Notes: a model not told the origin generated them from the sequence alone. 64,000 nt of DNA from Pseudomonadota bacterium (GCA_020161695.1 JAIUOO010000016.1:62001-126000); one strand, 5' to 3'; shown: positions 55,707-63,910, numbered from the stretch's first letter. A program made the numbers and translations.

Positions 55707-57941
55707 ATGAACCTCAAGAACTTTACCTGGGATCTCGATTCCGACGGCCTTGGCGTCCTCACCTGGGACATGAAGGACAAGTCGATGAACGTCATCGACG
55801 AGTCCGTGGGCCAGGACCTCAACGCCGCCATCGACGCCATCGTCGCCGACCCCGCCGTCAAGGGCGTGGTGCTGACCTCCGCCAAGGACACCTTCTCCGG
55901 CGGCGCCGACCTCACCATGCTGGAGCGCATGGGCGCGACGCTGAAGGCCAATCTCAAGGCCAAGGGCCCCGACGCCGCGATTGCCGACTTCTTCGAGCAG
56001 ACCCGCCAGTTCTCGCTGGTGATCCGCAAGCTGGAGACCTGCGGCAAGCCCTTCGTCGCGGCCATCACCGGCATGTGCCTCGGCGGCGGCTTCGAGATCA
56101 CGCTCGGCTGCCACGCCCGCATCGCGTCCGACAATCCGAAGCTGCGCGTCGGCCTGCCCGAGGTGAAGGTCGGCCTGTTCCCCGGCGCTGGCGGCACCCA
56201 GCGCGTGCCGCGCATGGCCGACATCCAGTCCTCGCTGCAGATGCTGCTCAAGGGCGACCAGCTCAAGGCCGACCGCGCCAAAGCGATGAACCTGATCGAC
56301 GAGATCGTTCCCGCGGACAAGCTGATCGAAGCCGCGAAGGCTCGCCTCAAGGCCGGCGTCGACCCGGTGAAGCCCTGGGACAAGCCGAAGTTCAAGCAGC
56401 CCTCCGGCCCGATCTACTCGGCCGCCGGCATGATGGTCTGGCCGCCGGCCAATGCCATCTATCGCCGCGAGACCTACGACAACTTCCCCGGCGCGCGGGC
56501 GATCATGAGCTGCGTCTATGAGGGCCTGCTCGTGCCCTTCGACACGGCGCTGAAGATCGAGTCGCGCTACTTCGCCCATGTCCTGCGCCAGCCGCAGGCC
56601 CATGCGATGATCCGCTCGCTGTTCCTGTCGCTCGGCGCGCTCGGCAAGGGCCTGCGCCGTCCGGCCGGCGTGCCGCCGACCAGCCTCAATAAGGTCGGCG
56701 TCATCGGCGCCGGCTTCATGGGCGCCAGCATCGCCTATGTCACCGCGCAGGCCGGCATGGACGTCGTGCTCATCGATCGCGACCAGGAGAGCGCCGACAA
56801 GGGCAAGGCGCACATCGCCGGCGAACTCGACAAGCTGGTGAAGCGCGGCCGTCTCGACCAGGCCAGGCGCGACGCGATGCTGGCCAAGGTCACGGCGACG
56901 CCGGACTTCGGCGCGCTGAAGGACTGCCAGCTCGTGGTCGAAGCGGTGTTCGAGAACCGCGAGGTCAAGGCCGAGGCGACCAAGAAGGCGGAGGCCGCGT
57001 TGCCGGCGACCGCAGTGTTCGCGTCGAACACCTCGACCTTGCCGATCACCGGCCTCGCCGAAGCCTCGTCGCGGCCGGACCACTTCATCGGGCTGCACTT
57101 CTTCTCGCCGGTCGAGAAGATGCCGCTGGTCGAGATCATCGTCGGCAAGAAGACCTCGCCCGAGACCTTGGCGCGGTCGATGGACTTCGTACAGAAGATC
57201 CGCAAGACGCCGATCGTGGTGAACGACAGCCGCGGCTTCTTCACCTCCCGCGTCTGCGGCGCCTTCATCAGCGAAGGCCATCGCCTCCTGAAGGAAGGCG
57301 TGCCGGCGGCGATGATCGAGAACTGCGCGCGCTACGCCGGCATGCCGGTGGGCCCGCTGTCGCTGAACGACGAGGTGGCCATCGATCTCTCATGGAAGAT
57401 CATGGACCAGACGCGGCGCGATGCCGAGGCGGCCGGCCAGAAGTACGAGGGCAGCGGCACCGAGGACATTCTCGAGCTGATGGTGAAGAAGCTGGAGCGC
57501 TTCGGCCGCAAGAACGGCAAGGGCTTCTACGACTATCCGGCCGACGGCAAGAAGCGCCTGTGGCCGGAGCTGGCGAAGCATTTCCCGGCCGACCCGAAGC
57601 TGCTCTACGGCGAGGGCGAGGACAAGCGCGCCAAGGAGGACGAGATCAAGAAGCGCCTGCTCTACGTGCAGGCGGTCGACACGGCGCGCTGCCTCGAACA
57701 GAACGTGCTGACCAACCCGCAGGACGGCGATGTCGGCTCGATCATGGGCCTGGGCTTTGCGCCGCAGACCGGCGGGGCGATCAGCCTGATCGACCAGGTG
57801 GGCATCAAGACCTTCGTGGCCGAGTGCGACGCGCTCGCCAAGAAGTACGGCCCGCAGTTCGAGGTGCCGAAGCTGCTGCGCGACATGGCCGCCAAGGGCC
57901 AGAGCTTCTACGCCAACTACCACGCTGCGAAAGCGGCGTAA
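55707..57941 (+). CDS. Fused enoyl-CoA hydratase / 3-hydroxyacyl-CoA dehydrogenase (FadB/FadJ-like)
   Basis: A 744-aa trifunctional-type enzyme catalysing two consecutive beta-oxidation steps. The N-terminal crotonase domain (about 1-290) contains [19 protein letters not shown] and [18 protein letters not shown]. The central NAD-binding domain starts near residue 330 ([21 protein letters not shown]) and includes ASNTSTLPI and [13 protein letters not shown]. The C-terminal HAD domain closes the protein. It forms the partner of the upstream thiolase. A strong hairpin follows 29 bases after the stop. Confidence 0.94.
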   Translation: MNLKNFTWDLDSDGLGVLTWDMKDKSMNVIDESVGQDLNAAIDAIVADPAVKGVVLTSAKDTFSGGADLTMLERMGATLKANLKAKGPDAAIADFFEQTRQFSLVIRKLETCGKPFVAAITGMCLGGGFEITLGCHARIASDNPKLRVGLPEVKVGLFPGAGGTQRVPRMADIQSSLQMLLKGDQLKADRAKAMNLIDEIVPADKLIEAAKARLKAGVDPVKPWDKPKFKQPSGPIYSAAGMMVWPPANAIYRRETYDNFPGARAIMSCVYEGLLVPFDTALKIESRYFAHVLRQPQAHAMIRSLFLSLGALGKGLRRPAGVPPTSLNKVGVIGAGFMGASIAYVTAQAGMDVVLIDRDQESADKGKAHIAGELDKLVKRGRLDQARRDAMLAKVTATPDFGALKDCQLVVEAVFENREVKAEATKKAEAALPATAVFASNTSTLPITGLAEASSRPDHFIGLHFFSPVEKMPLVEIIVGKKTSPETLARSMDFVQKIRKTPIVVNDSRGFFTSRVCGAFISEGHRLLKEGVPAAMIENCARYAGMPVGPLSLNDEVAIDLSWKIMDQTRRDAEAAGQKYEGSGTEDILELMVKKLERFGRKNGKGFYDYPADGKKRLWPELAKHFPADPKLLYGEGEDKRAKEDEIKKRLLYVQAVDTARCLEQNVLTNPQDGDVGSIMGLGFAPQTGGAISLIDQVGIKTFVAECDALAKKYGPQFEVPKLLRDMAAKGQSFYANYHAAKAA

Positions 57942-57970
57942 GTAGCCTTCGCCTCCGGTATCACGGCAAA

Positions 57971-57992
57971 GGGCCCCGCTTCCGCGGGGCCC
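57971..57992 (+). terminator. Rho-independent terminator after the beta-oxidation operon
   Basis: GGGCCCCGC (57971-57979) and GCGGGGCCC (57984-57992) form a perfect 9-bp stem with a TTCC loop, followed by TTGTTCGTT. It closes the operon and marks the change to accessory DNA. Confidence 0.85.
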
Positions 57993-58193
57993 TTGTTCGT
58001 TGGCCTCTATGCTTGCTGGCCTATTGGGTAGACAGGTAGTCCATTACATGAGAGCTAAATCAGCTTCGCCTCGCTCTTGAGACGATCGAAGAAACTCGCG
58101 CTGGAGAAGCGTTTTCACGAGACGTTGCTGTTGCTTTAGTCGACCATCGGACTTCAATCGGTAGCTTTGCGTCTTGGTCTCACTCGGCGAGCG

Positions 58194-58928
58194 TTATACC
58201 TGAAGTGAATTTATTAGTCGGATGGCGCCTCGCGATAGAGCTACCCATGCTAGGATTGCAAGCCAAATGCCTGCCAAACTTGTAACAACGTTTGTTGCTC
58301 TCAACTGATTCTGAATCTCTTGCCGAAGCGCATACTCGCCACTGTCAACTTCGATGTCATGATGACGTTGCATTGCGAGCTTGTAGTCCAAATCTATGGA
58401 CGACCAATTGACGCCTGCATGGATCTGAAAGTCGATATAGGCGATGGCACAAGTCAATGCAGCGGCCATTAGTCCGCCGGTAAACCACCAAGCTGACCAT
58501 CTCGCATCGAGAATCGTTAGCACAGTCGCTGGGGAAGTTTTGGCGAGGCCGAGGAGATAGGGCAATGCAGTCAACGCTGCACCATTGCCGATGAGCGCAT
58601 ACTGGACACCAAGCCGGCCCCAGTTTGCAGATTCCTTTACATACTCAATAGTGTCTCTGCGCAGCGGATTGATTAGCAGATTGACGTCCTCTGCGTATCC
58701 GCGAGCTTGTTTCCGCACTTTCTCCCAATGGGCTTCTACTTGCGCGCGGTATTCGTCAGTATGCTGAGAATGATCGATGCGCTTTGTGGGCCGAGAAGCT
58801 TCGCGTAGCGGCGCAGCCGCGCGATAGGCTTTTATGATCGCAACCAACGCCCAAACAACGGCGAGCGCGCCGCTGGCAATCAAGAGAGTCCCGATAGCGA
58901 TTTCCGCACATTCTTGCCAAGTCGCCAT
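58194..58928 (-). CDS. Orphan membrane protein of unknown function
   Basis: Not recognised. The predicted 244-aa protein has hydrophobic helices at about residues 9-33, 108-128, 148-166 and 213-231. A charged, helix-prone stretch lies between the first and second (about 45-105), and a His-rich QRHHDIEVD loop comes before the last. Codon use is less GC-biased than in the neighbouring operons (many AAT, ATA and TTA-like codons), suggesting recent acquisition. It stands alone, opposite to its neighbours. ATG at 58928 was chosen; the extension to 59129 overlaps the next gene. About 200 bases between it and the terminator hold no recognisable gene. Confidence 0.6.
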   Translation of the reverse strand: MATWQECAEIAIGTLLIASGALAVVWALVAIIKAYRAAAPLREASRPTKRIDHSQHTDEYRAQVEAHWEKVRKQARGYAEDVNLLINPLRRDTIEYVKESANWGRLGVQYALIGNGAALTALPYLLGLAKTSPATVLTILDARWSAWWFTGGLMAAALTCAIAYIDFQIHAGVNWSSIDLDYKLAMQRHHDIEVDSGEYALRQEIQNQLRATNVVTSLAGIWLAILAWVALSRGAIRLINSLQV

Positions 58929-59070
58929 GCTGATATATTTGCACGCGGGCTTGGAGAATGCCACGGCCGCTCTCTCCCGTTCGCCCCGCGAACGGCTACC
59001 GCTTTGATCTTCCTCCCCGGCGAAGTACAAGGGCGCGAAGTCCGATAACGCCGATAGAGGAGACGACGCC

Positions 59071-59865
59071 GTGGACGCCAAGGAAATCGCCGCACTCGCC
59101 GACCGTATTGCCGAAGGCCGGCGCTCCAAGTCGACGATGGATTGGCTCGCCGACGCGACCGCAGGTCTGTCGGAGCAGGACGCCTACAAGGTGCAGTTCG
59201 CCGTGCAGGACCGGCTGGAAGCGATCGGCTGGGGCAAGCGCGCCGGCTGGAAGGTCGCCTTCGCCGTGCCCGCGCAGTACGAGCCGCTGAAGCTCTCCGG
59301 CCCGGCCTTCGCCGGCATCTACGAAGCCGGCATCCGCCCGAGCGGCGAAGTGTTCGAGAAGGGCTGGCCGCTGAAGGCCGGCATCGAATGCGAGATGGTG
59401 GCGCGCATCGCCAAGGACGCGCCCGCGGGCAGCGCGCCGTACACGGCCGAGACGATCAAGGCGCACGTCGCCAACCTCTACTGCGGCATGGAAGTGGTCG
59501 AGAACCGCTACGGCGACGTCGGCAAGCTGGGCGGCCCGGGCCGCATCGCCGACGACGTGCTGCAGGCTGCCTGCATCGTCGGCACCGAGATCAAGGACTG
59601 GCAGGGCCTCGACTTCGCCACCGTGCAGGGCCGCTCGGAGCACGAGGGCAAGGAGCTGGGCGCCGGCCCCGGCGCCAACGTGATGGGTGGCGCGCTGATC
59701 TCGCTCGCCTGGCTGGCCAACCGCCTGATCGCCAACGGCAAGATGCTGAAGGCCGGCGAAACGGTCCTCACCGGCTCGGTCCACCCGCCGCAGTTCCTGC
59801 CGGGCCCCGGAAAAGCCAAGTCCGAATTCAAGGGCCTTGGCAGCGCCGAGATCACCGTCAAGTAA
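59071..59865 (+). CDS. 2-keto-4-pentenoate hydratase / fumarylacetoacetate hydrolase family protein
   Basis: A 264-aa protein resembling MhpD-type 2-oxopent-4-enoate hydratases and related decarboxylases of aromatic meta-cleavage pathways. Supporting segments are LSEQDAYKVQFAVQDR, GWKVAFAVPAQ, an acidic metal-site-like IECEMVARI, LYCGMEVVENRYGDV, and a C-terminal LKAGETVLTGSVHPP. No other meta-cleavage genes accompany it, so the physiological substrate is unknown. The start is GTG at 59071 with GAGGAG upstream. It is the only typical metabolic gene in this accessory stretch. Confidence 0.8.
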   Translation: MDAKEIAALADRIAEGRRSKSTMDWLADATAGLSEQDAYKVQFAVQDRLEAIGWGKRAGWKVAFAVPAQYEPLKLSGPAFAGIYEAGIRPSGEVFEKGWPLKAGIECEMVARIAKDAPAGSAPYTAETIKAHVANLYCGMEVVENRYGDVGKLGGPGRIADDVLQAACIVGTEIKDWQGLDFATVQGRSEHEGKELGAGPGANVMGGALISLAWLANRLIANGKMLKAGETVLTGSVHPPQFLPGPGKAKSEFKGLGSAEITVK

Positions 59866-59910
59866 GAGCCTATCTCGGGTCCTTGACAGGATCGCATTGG
59901 ATGGCCAGAT

Positions 59911-59929
59911 GTATCTACAATGTAGATAC
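59911..59929. promoter_or_regulatory. Palindromic operator of the mazEF-like locus
   Basis: GTATCTACA-A-TGTAGATAC is a perfect 9-bp inverted repeat with a one-base centre, 11 bases before the antitoxin ATG. A good -10 (TACAAT, 59916-59921) lies inside it, and TTGACA occurs at 59883-59888, further upstream than ideal. Antitoxins of this family normally bind such sites to repress their own operon. Confidence 0.75.
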
Positions 59930-59939
59930 GGGGCGTCCG

Positions 59940-60182
59940 ATGCGCATTACAGTGAGGAAGTGGGGCAACAGCGCCTCCCTTCGTATCCCGGCGGCGCTGA
60001 TGAAAGCTGCCGACATCAGCGTCGACGATCAGGTCGAGGTACGCGAGGAGGAGGGGCGCCTGATCATTCAAGCCGTCCGCCCGGATCGTTACGATCTCGA
60101 TCAGCTGCTTGCGGGCGTCACACCGGATAACCTCCACGACGAGACGGACTTCGGCGAGCCCGTTGGGAAAGAACTCCTTTGA
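59940..60182 (+). CDS. MazE/PemI-like antitoxin (AbrB fold)
   Basis: An 80-aa antitoxin. The N-terminal swapped-hairpin (AbrB/MazE) DNA-binding domain is clear: MRITVRKWGNSASLRIPAALMKAADISVDDQVEV. The acidic C-terminal tail (LAGVTPDNLHDETDFGEPVG) is the part that in this family wraps around and blocks the toxin. The stop overlaps the TTG start of the toxin, giving translational coupling. A perfect palindrome immediately upstream is its likely operator. Confidence 0.9.
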   Translation: MRITVRKWGNSASLRIPAALMKAADISVDDQVEVREEEGRLIIQAVRPDRYDLDQLLAGVTPDNLHDETDFGEPVGKELL

Positions 60183-60520
60183 AGCCGACACGGCGGTATG
60201 TACCCGATGCCGGGGATATCGTCTGGTTGCAGTTCGATCCGCAAGCAGGTCACGAACAAGCAGGTCACAGGCCGGCCTTGGTGTTGAGTCCGGCGTCGTA
60301 TAATGGGAAGACTGGTCTCATGGTCTGTTGTCCCTTGACGACCAGGATCAAGGGGTATCCGTTCGAAGTGGCGATTTCGGGCCGCCCACCAGCTGTCGCC
60401 CTGGCCGATCAGGTCAAGAACCTGGACTGGCGTGCCCGGGGAGCGATCCGCAAAGGGCGTGCCGCCGATGCCGAACTTGCCGAGGTTCGAGCTAAGGCCC
60501 GCGCCGTTATTGGCGCCTAA
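60179..60520 (+). CDS. MazF/PemK-like endoribonuclease toxin
   Basis: A 113-aa MazF-family toxin, predicted to cleave mRNA in single-stranded regions. It aligns by eye along its whole length with E. coli MazF: RYVPDAGDIVWLQFDPQAG, EQAGHRPALVLSP, CPLTTRIKGYPFEV and VALADQVKNLDWRARGA. The likely catalytic Arg and Thr positions (RPALVLSP; PLTTR) are kept, so it should be active. The start is TTG at 60179, overlapping the antitoxin stop. The repeat CAAGCAGGTCAC occurs twice in the gene, giving QAGHEQAGH at the loop before the active site. Confidence 0.93.
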   Translation: MKPTRRYVPDAGDIVWLQFDPQAGHEQAGHRPALVLSPASYNGKTGLMVCCPLTTRIKGYPFEVAISGRPPAVALADQVKNLDWRARGAIRKGRAADAELAEVRAKARAVIGA

Positions 60521-60595
60521 GTTTCACGACAGAGCGAATACGACTCCGCTGCCGGATAGAGGTCCGGCGGTCAGGCCTGCCATCGTCCCGAGCGG

Positions 60596-60625
60596 TTGAC
60601 AGGGGGCGGCGTGCCGTCCGATAGT
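60596..60625 (+). promoter_or_regulatory. Promoter of the GyrI-like gene
   Basis: TTGACA (60596-60601) and GATAGT (60620-60625) are spaced by 18 bases, 28 bases before the ATG. The palindrome at 60626-60639 directly follows the -10, at the transcription start. Confidence 0.65.
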
Positions 60626-60639
60626 TAACCGATCGGTTA
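60626..60639. promoter_or_regulatory. Perfect 14-bp palindrome, TetR-like operator
   Basis: TAACCGATCGGTTA is a perfect palindrome placed between the -10 element and the start codon of the GyrI-like gene. The ACCGATCGGT core is the kind of site bound by TetR-family repressors. No TetR gene is in the window, so the regulator would be encoded elsewhere. Confidence 0.65.
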
Positions 60640-60653
60640 CATACGGGGGTCGC

Positions 60654-61106
60654 ATGGCAGCCGGGTGCAGCATCGTGACGGTCGAGCGGCAGCTCACGGC
60701 CGTGGTGAAGGTCGAGGCGCCGATGACCGGGCTGATGCAGGCGCATCAGTCGGCGCGCGCCAAGATCGACGAGGCCCTGCCCAAGCTCGATGTCGGTCCG
60801 CTCGGGCTCACCTGCACGCGCTGGCGGCCGCCGGTCGACGGCGTGCTGCCGATGGAGCCGGGCACCATCGTGGCCAGGAGCTTCGCCGCGCACGGCGACG
60901 TCGTGGCGTCGGAGCTGCCGGCCGGTCGCGCCGCGCACTTCGTGCTGAAGGGCGGCTTCGAGGGGCTGGGCGGCGCCTGGCAGACGCTCTTCGACTGGTG
61001 TGCTGCGGAAAAGTTGGCGCTCGCCGGCCTCAACTGGGAGATCTACGGCGCGCCGGCCGCCGATCCGGCGCAACAGGAGACCTACCTTTACGCAAAGTTG
61101 GCGTGA
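60654..61106 (+). CDS. GyrI-like small-molecule-binding domain protein
   Basis: A 150-aa stand-alone GyrI/AraC effector-binding (SHS2-type) domain. The two repeats of the fold can be traced: VERQLTAVVKVEAPMTGLMQAHQSARAKI ... GPLGLTCTRWRPPVDGVLPMEPG, then VVASELPAGRAAHFVLKGGFEGLGGAWQTLFDWCAAEKL and NWEIYGAPAADPAQQETYLYAKL. Such proteins bind hydrophobic small molecules and some act in drug or toxin defence; the ligand is unknown. ATG at 60654 was chosen. It has its own promoter and palindromic operator, and is followed by a hairpin terminator. Confidence 0.85.
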   Translation: MAAGCSIVTVERQLTAVVKVEAPMTGLMQAHQSARAKIDEALPKLDVGPLGLTCTRWRPPVDGVLPMEPGTIVARSFAAHGDVVASELPAGRAAHFVLKGGFEGLGGAWQTLFDWCAAEKLALAGLNWEIYGAPAADPAQQETYLYAKLA

Positions 61107-61146
61107 CGCTTTGCCTAAATGAGGCGTCGAACAGCCTTAGCGTGAT

Positions 61147-61172
61147 GAAGTCGAAGTACTTTCTTCGACTTC
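61147..61172 (+). terminator. Hairpin terminator after the GyrI-like gene
   Basis: GAAGTCGAAG (61147-61156) and CTTCGACTTC (61163-61172) form a perfect 10-bp stem with a 6-base loop, followed by TTGTGG, 40 bases after the stop. Confidence 0.65.
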
Positions 61173-61264
61173 TTGTGGATGACTTGAAATAGACAGTCAC
61201 TGACTGAGGACTCTCTGCTGTCCTTTTCGCTATCCTAGGTAGCATCGGATATCGAGGGGAAAAG

Positions 61265-61744
61265 ATGGCCATACTTTCGGTTGAGAGTATCGCGAGCACT
61301 TTCAGTGGACTGCAAAGTGAACTGGAGGCTTTGAAAAGCATCGGTGCGGGAGCTGCTCTCGATAGAGCAGTTGTGGAACTGAAAGAAAAAATACTCGGTG
61401 CGCGCGAGGCCCAATTGGCTGCCTTGCAGCGAATAAGCGAACTAGAAAAGAATGTGATGGCCTTTGAAGATTGGGAGGCCGAGAAAAAACGTTATCTTCC
61501 TCAGCAATTTGATCCCGGCGTTATTGTTTACGTCTTGAAACCAGAAATGGCGGCAGGCGAGCCACTTCATCATGCCTGTCCTAATTGTTACGCGAATCGC
61601 AAGGTGCGCATACTTCAGGGCACTCACGAAACACACTCAAGACGCCAGGTCCGTATATGTATGGAGTGCGACAAGAAATTAGCCTACGGCACACAAGGCC
61701 CACTTCCTCAAACCAGAATCCGCGGAAGCTGGATGTCAAATTGA
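61265..61744 (+). CDS. Coiled-coil / zinc-ribbon protein of unknown function
   Basis: Not recognised at family level. The 159-aa protein has an N-terminal coiled coil (about residues 8-75, heptad-like LQSELEALKS ... ALQRISELEKNV) and a short middle. A C-terminal zinc ribbon has C105-x2-C108 (CPNC) and C132-x2-C135 (CMEC). The coding sequence is clearly more A/T-rich than neighbouring operons. GAGGGGAAAAG precedes the ATG. Similar small coiled-coil zinc-ribbon proteins occur in mobile and defence-associated regions, but the role here is open. Confidence 0.7.
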   Translation: MAILSVESIASTFSGLQSELEALKSIGAGAALDRAVVELKEKILGAREAQLAALQRISELEKNVMAFEDWEAEKKRYLPQQFDPGVIVYVLKPEMAAGEPLHHACPNCYANRKVRILQGTHETHSRRQVRICMECDKKLAYGTQGPLPQTRIRGSWMSN

Positions 61745-61867
61745 GGTTCTTATGAAGTTGCTGATGCCGAGGGGCAGTCCGCAATCAGAGTCGCCAATGC
61801 AACGTTGCGAATGCTCCGTTTCTGCGACATCTGAAATCAAAGCGCAGCGAGTAGTTAGTCGAGAAGG

Positions 61868-62494
61868 TCAACCGCCTAGGAACGCCTGATTGTAGTAGCG
61901 AGGCTGGGCCACTCGCACATCAACTTCGATGATAAGTCGGACGTCGTGAGCATTACCCCCGGGACGAGACAAGAGCCGATGCGTCTCGATCTCAACCCTT
62001 GTAATCGCCGCGTCATCTTCGAGAAGGGTGTACATCGGATCGGGAGCATCCTGATCAGGCAGTACATGCTCCGCATGAGCTGGCACCGCCAATGAATCGA
62101 AGAGTGTTTTAAGGCGATTATCCATGTCGCCGCCCTGGTATACGCGGCCCGGCGGTTCTTTGCGTAGAAAGAGAATTTTCAATCCGCAATTCAGAAGAAA
62201 ACTTTCCCGCACAATCGGGATGAATTTGCGCCCACCTTTTTCAATTGGGGCGCACAAATCGATATACTTGTGGTCACTGAGAAGATCTTGCTGCGGTATC
62301 TCCTCGCTATGATGCATCTCCGTATAGAGAACGCCACCTTGAGGCCAGTTTCGTTCAGCCCAAACTTTTTGGAGTGACCGATCAATCTGCCATAGCTCGG
62401 CGAGTTGAGGATGGAACTGTTTGCGGATTTCCCATTTCTGCTTCACGCCAGCGTTCGAGCGCAATTCGCCATCATAGGTGAGCGTGAATTTCAT
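61868..62494 (-). CDS. RusA-like fold protein (possible Holliday-junction resolvase relative)
   Basis: A 208-aa protein of no assigned function. The segment GDMDNRLKTLFDSL (D123-x-D125-N126-x2-K129-x3-D133), followed by an acidic LLEDDAAITRVEI near residues 157-169, matches the arrangement of RusA-type resolvases (DxDN-x2-K then a later acidic pair). It is longer than RusA (about 120 aa) because of an N-terminal extension of some 95 residues (EIRKQFHPQLAELW). Codons are A/T-richer than in the core operons. It stands alone on the minus strand. Nuclease activity is an inference from the motif only. Confidence 0.6.
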   Translation of the reverse strand: MKFTLTYDGELRSNAGVKQKWEIRKQFHPQLAELWQIDRSLQKVWAERNWPQGGVLYTEMHHSEEIPQQDLLSDHKYIDLCAPIEKGGRKFIPIVRESFLLNCGLKILFLRKEPPGRVYQGGDMDNRLKTLFDSLAVPAHAEHVLPDQDAPDPMYTLLEDDAAITRVEIETHRLLSRPGGNAHDVRLIIEVDVRVAQPRYYNQAFLGG

Positions 62495-62634
62495 TTAGTC
62501 CGACTCCAAAGGTCACGCAGAGGATGCCGAATTCACCCCCAGACACAAAGGCTAGGCCGCAACTAGCGTGTGGATACAAGATAAAGTCGTTAGTCCTTGT
62601 TGATTGGCCTTTTTCGAATCTGCTTGATTCGTCC

Positions 62635-62650
62635 CTATGTGAGAACATAG
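62635..62650. repeat. Small inverted repeat in the gap before the 2H genes
   Basis: CTATGT-GAGA-ACATAG is a perfect 6-bp stem with a 4-base loop in the 224-base gap between the RusA-like gene and the first 2H gene. Nothing else recognisable was found in that gap. Confidence 0.3.
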
Positions 62651-62718
62651 CATGAACAAATCATCGCTCGCAGACACCGTCTGAGATGCCGCGGATCAAG
62701 CCAAAGTAGGGGGATCAG

Positions 62719-63264
62719 ATGACTGCTGTACGGCCGACCGATCGCCTGTTCTTTGCCGTGCTGCCCGATCCCGCGACGGCGGTGCGCATCGCGACCCTGG
62801 GCGAGACCTTGCGCAAGGAGCACGGGCTCGGCGGCAAGCCGATTCTGCCGCAACATCTGCACATCACCCTGTGGCATGTCGGCGATGCCTTCTGGCCGCC
62901 GGCGAACGAGTTGATCGCCAAGCTCATACGCCGCGCTGCCTATGTCGAGATGCCGTCGTTCCGCATCGCCTTCGATCACGCCGTCAGCTTCCGCAACGGC
63001 GCGTTCGTGCTGGGCGGCGAGGAGGGCATTGCCGGCCTCGAGATGCTGCACGCGCGCCTGCGGGCGGTGCTGACGATTCCCGGCCTGCGCCGTCCGGTCG
63101 GCGTCAAAGGCTTCACGCCGCACATGACGTTGTTGCGCGACGAGAAGCATGTGCCGTTGCAGCCGATCAACGAGATCGTGTGGACGGCGCGCAAGTTCGT
63201 GCTCGTGCACAGTCTGATCGGCCGCACGACGCACCGTCATCTGGCGCATCTCCCGCTCGCCTGA
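62719..63264 (+). CDS. 2H phosphoesterase (2'-5' RNA ligase/CPDase-like), first of a tandem pair
   Basis: A 181-aa two-histidine phosphoesterase of the LigT/ThpR type. Both catalytic H-x-T/S motifs are intact: H48-I-T50 (LHITLW) and H135-M-T137 (PHMTLL). The N-terminus DRLFFAVLPDPATA is typical of the 2'-5' RNA ligase branch. Known members open 2',3'-cyclic phosphates, ligate tRNA halves in vitro or hydrolyse 2'-5' linkages; the substrate here is unknown. TAGGGGG precedes the ATG. A second, divergent family member follows after 76 bases. Confidence 0.88.
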   Translation: MTAVRPTDRLFFAVLPDPATAVRIATLGETLRKEHGLGGKPILPQHLHITLWHVGDAFWPPANELIAKLIRRAAYVEMPSFRIAFDHAVSFRNGAFVLGGEEGIAGLEMLHARLRAVLTIPGLRRPVGVKGFTPHMTLLRDEKHVPLQPINEIVWTARKFVLVHSLIGRTTHRHLAHLPLA

Positions 63265-63340
63265 CGTAAGCGGGTATCGACCCCCGCAAAAACTTCCCGC
63301 CGAAAATATTGTCCGTCTTTCCGGAACAAGGAGAGAGCGT

Positions 63341-63910
63341 ATGCGTAATGCGCACATGCCCCTATGGTTCTTTGGCCTCTGTCTGTCTGCAGAGGCGCAG
63401 CAGCGTACCGTCACACTGTTCGACCGCCTGTGTGAGGATTGGCTGCTCGAAGCCCAACCCGCTCCCATTGCCCACCGCCTGCACGTCACGCTGTTTCCCC
63501 TCGGGCCCTGCACCCATCCGGCGCAGGGCGACGTCGCCGATGCCTGCGCGGCCGCTGACTCGATCGGCTTTTCGCCGTTCGACGTGTCGTTCGATCGTGC
63601 GATCAACCGGCACGGCACGCACATCGCGTTGACGGCCGACAAGCCCTGCGACGCGCTGCTGGCGTTCCAGCAGACGTTGCACATCGCGCTGCGTCTTGCC
63701 GGCGTGCCGACGGTGAGGGGCTGGACGTTCGATCCGCATGTGACGCTGCGCTACCGCGAGAACATTCTCGTCGACCAGCCGGTGCCGCCGGTCTCGTGGC
63801 GCGTCGACGAGTTCGTGCTGATCAAGAGCCAGCAGGGCAAGACGATCCATAACTACCGGCGCAAGTGGTCGCTGGGCGGCGCGGACGCCGGCCTCACGGT
63901 CGCGGCCTAG
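63341..63910 (+). CDS. 2H phosphoesterase, second of a tandem pair
   Basis: A 189-aa paralogue-like protein. The two catalytic motifs are H48-V-T50 (LHVTLF) and H133-V-T135 (PHVTLR). The first lies at exactly the same residue number as in the upstream gene, and the second differs by two residues. Overall sequence is otherwise quite different, so this is an old duplication or two independent members. AAGGAGAG sits seven bases before the ATG. The stop overlaps the stop of a convergent gene that runs off the right edge. Confidence 0.87.
   Translation: MRNAHMPLWFFGLCLSAEAQQRTVTLFDRLCEDWLLEAQPAPIAHRLHVTLFPLGPCTHPAQGDVADACAAADSIGFSPFDVSFDRAINRHGTHIALTADKPCDALLAFQQTLHIALRLAGVPTVRGWTFDPHVTLRYRENILVDQPVPPVSWRVDEFVLIKSQQGKTIHNYRRKWSLGGADAGLTVAA

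Noticed and set aside
58064..58264. Open frame (about 66 codons, beginning around LRLALETIEETRAGEAF) in the gap before the orphan membrane gene
   Set aside because: It has some protein-like character but no ATG, GTG or TTG near its start, no ribosome-binding site, and overlaps the orphan gene on the other strand. It could be a remnant of a decayed gene, but the evidence is too thin to annotate.
61799..61808. Ten-base palindrome GCAACGTTGC
   Set aside because: Short, isolated and not placed near a promoter; expected by chance.
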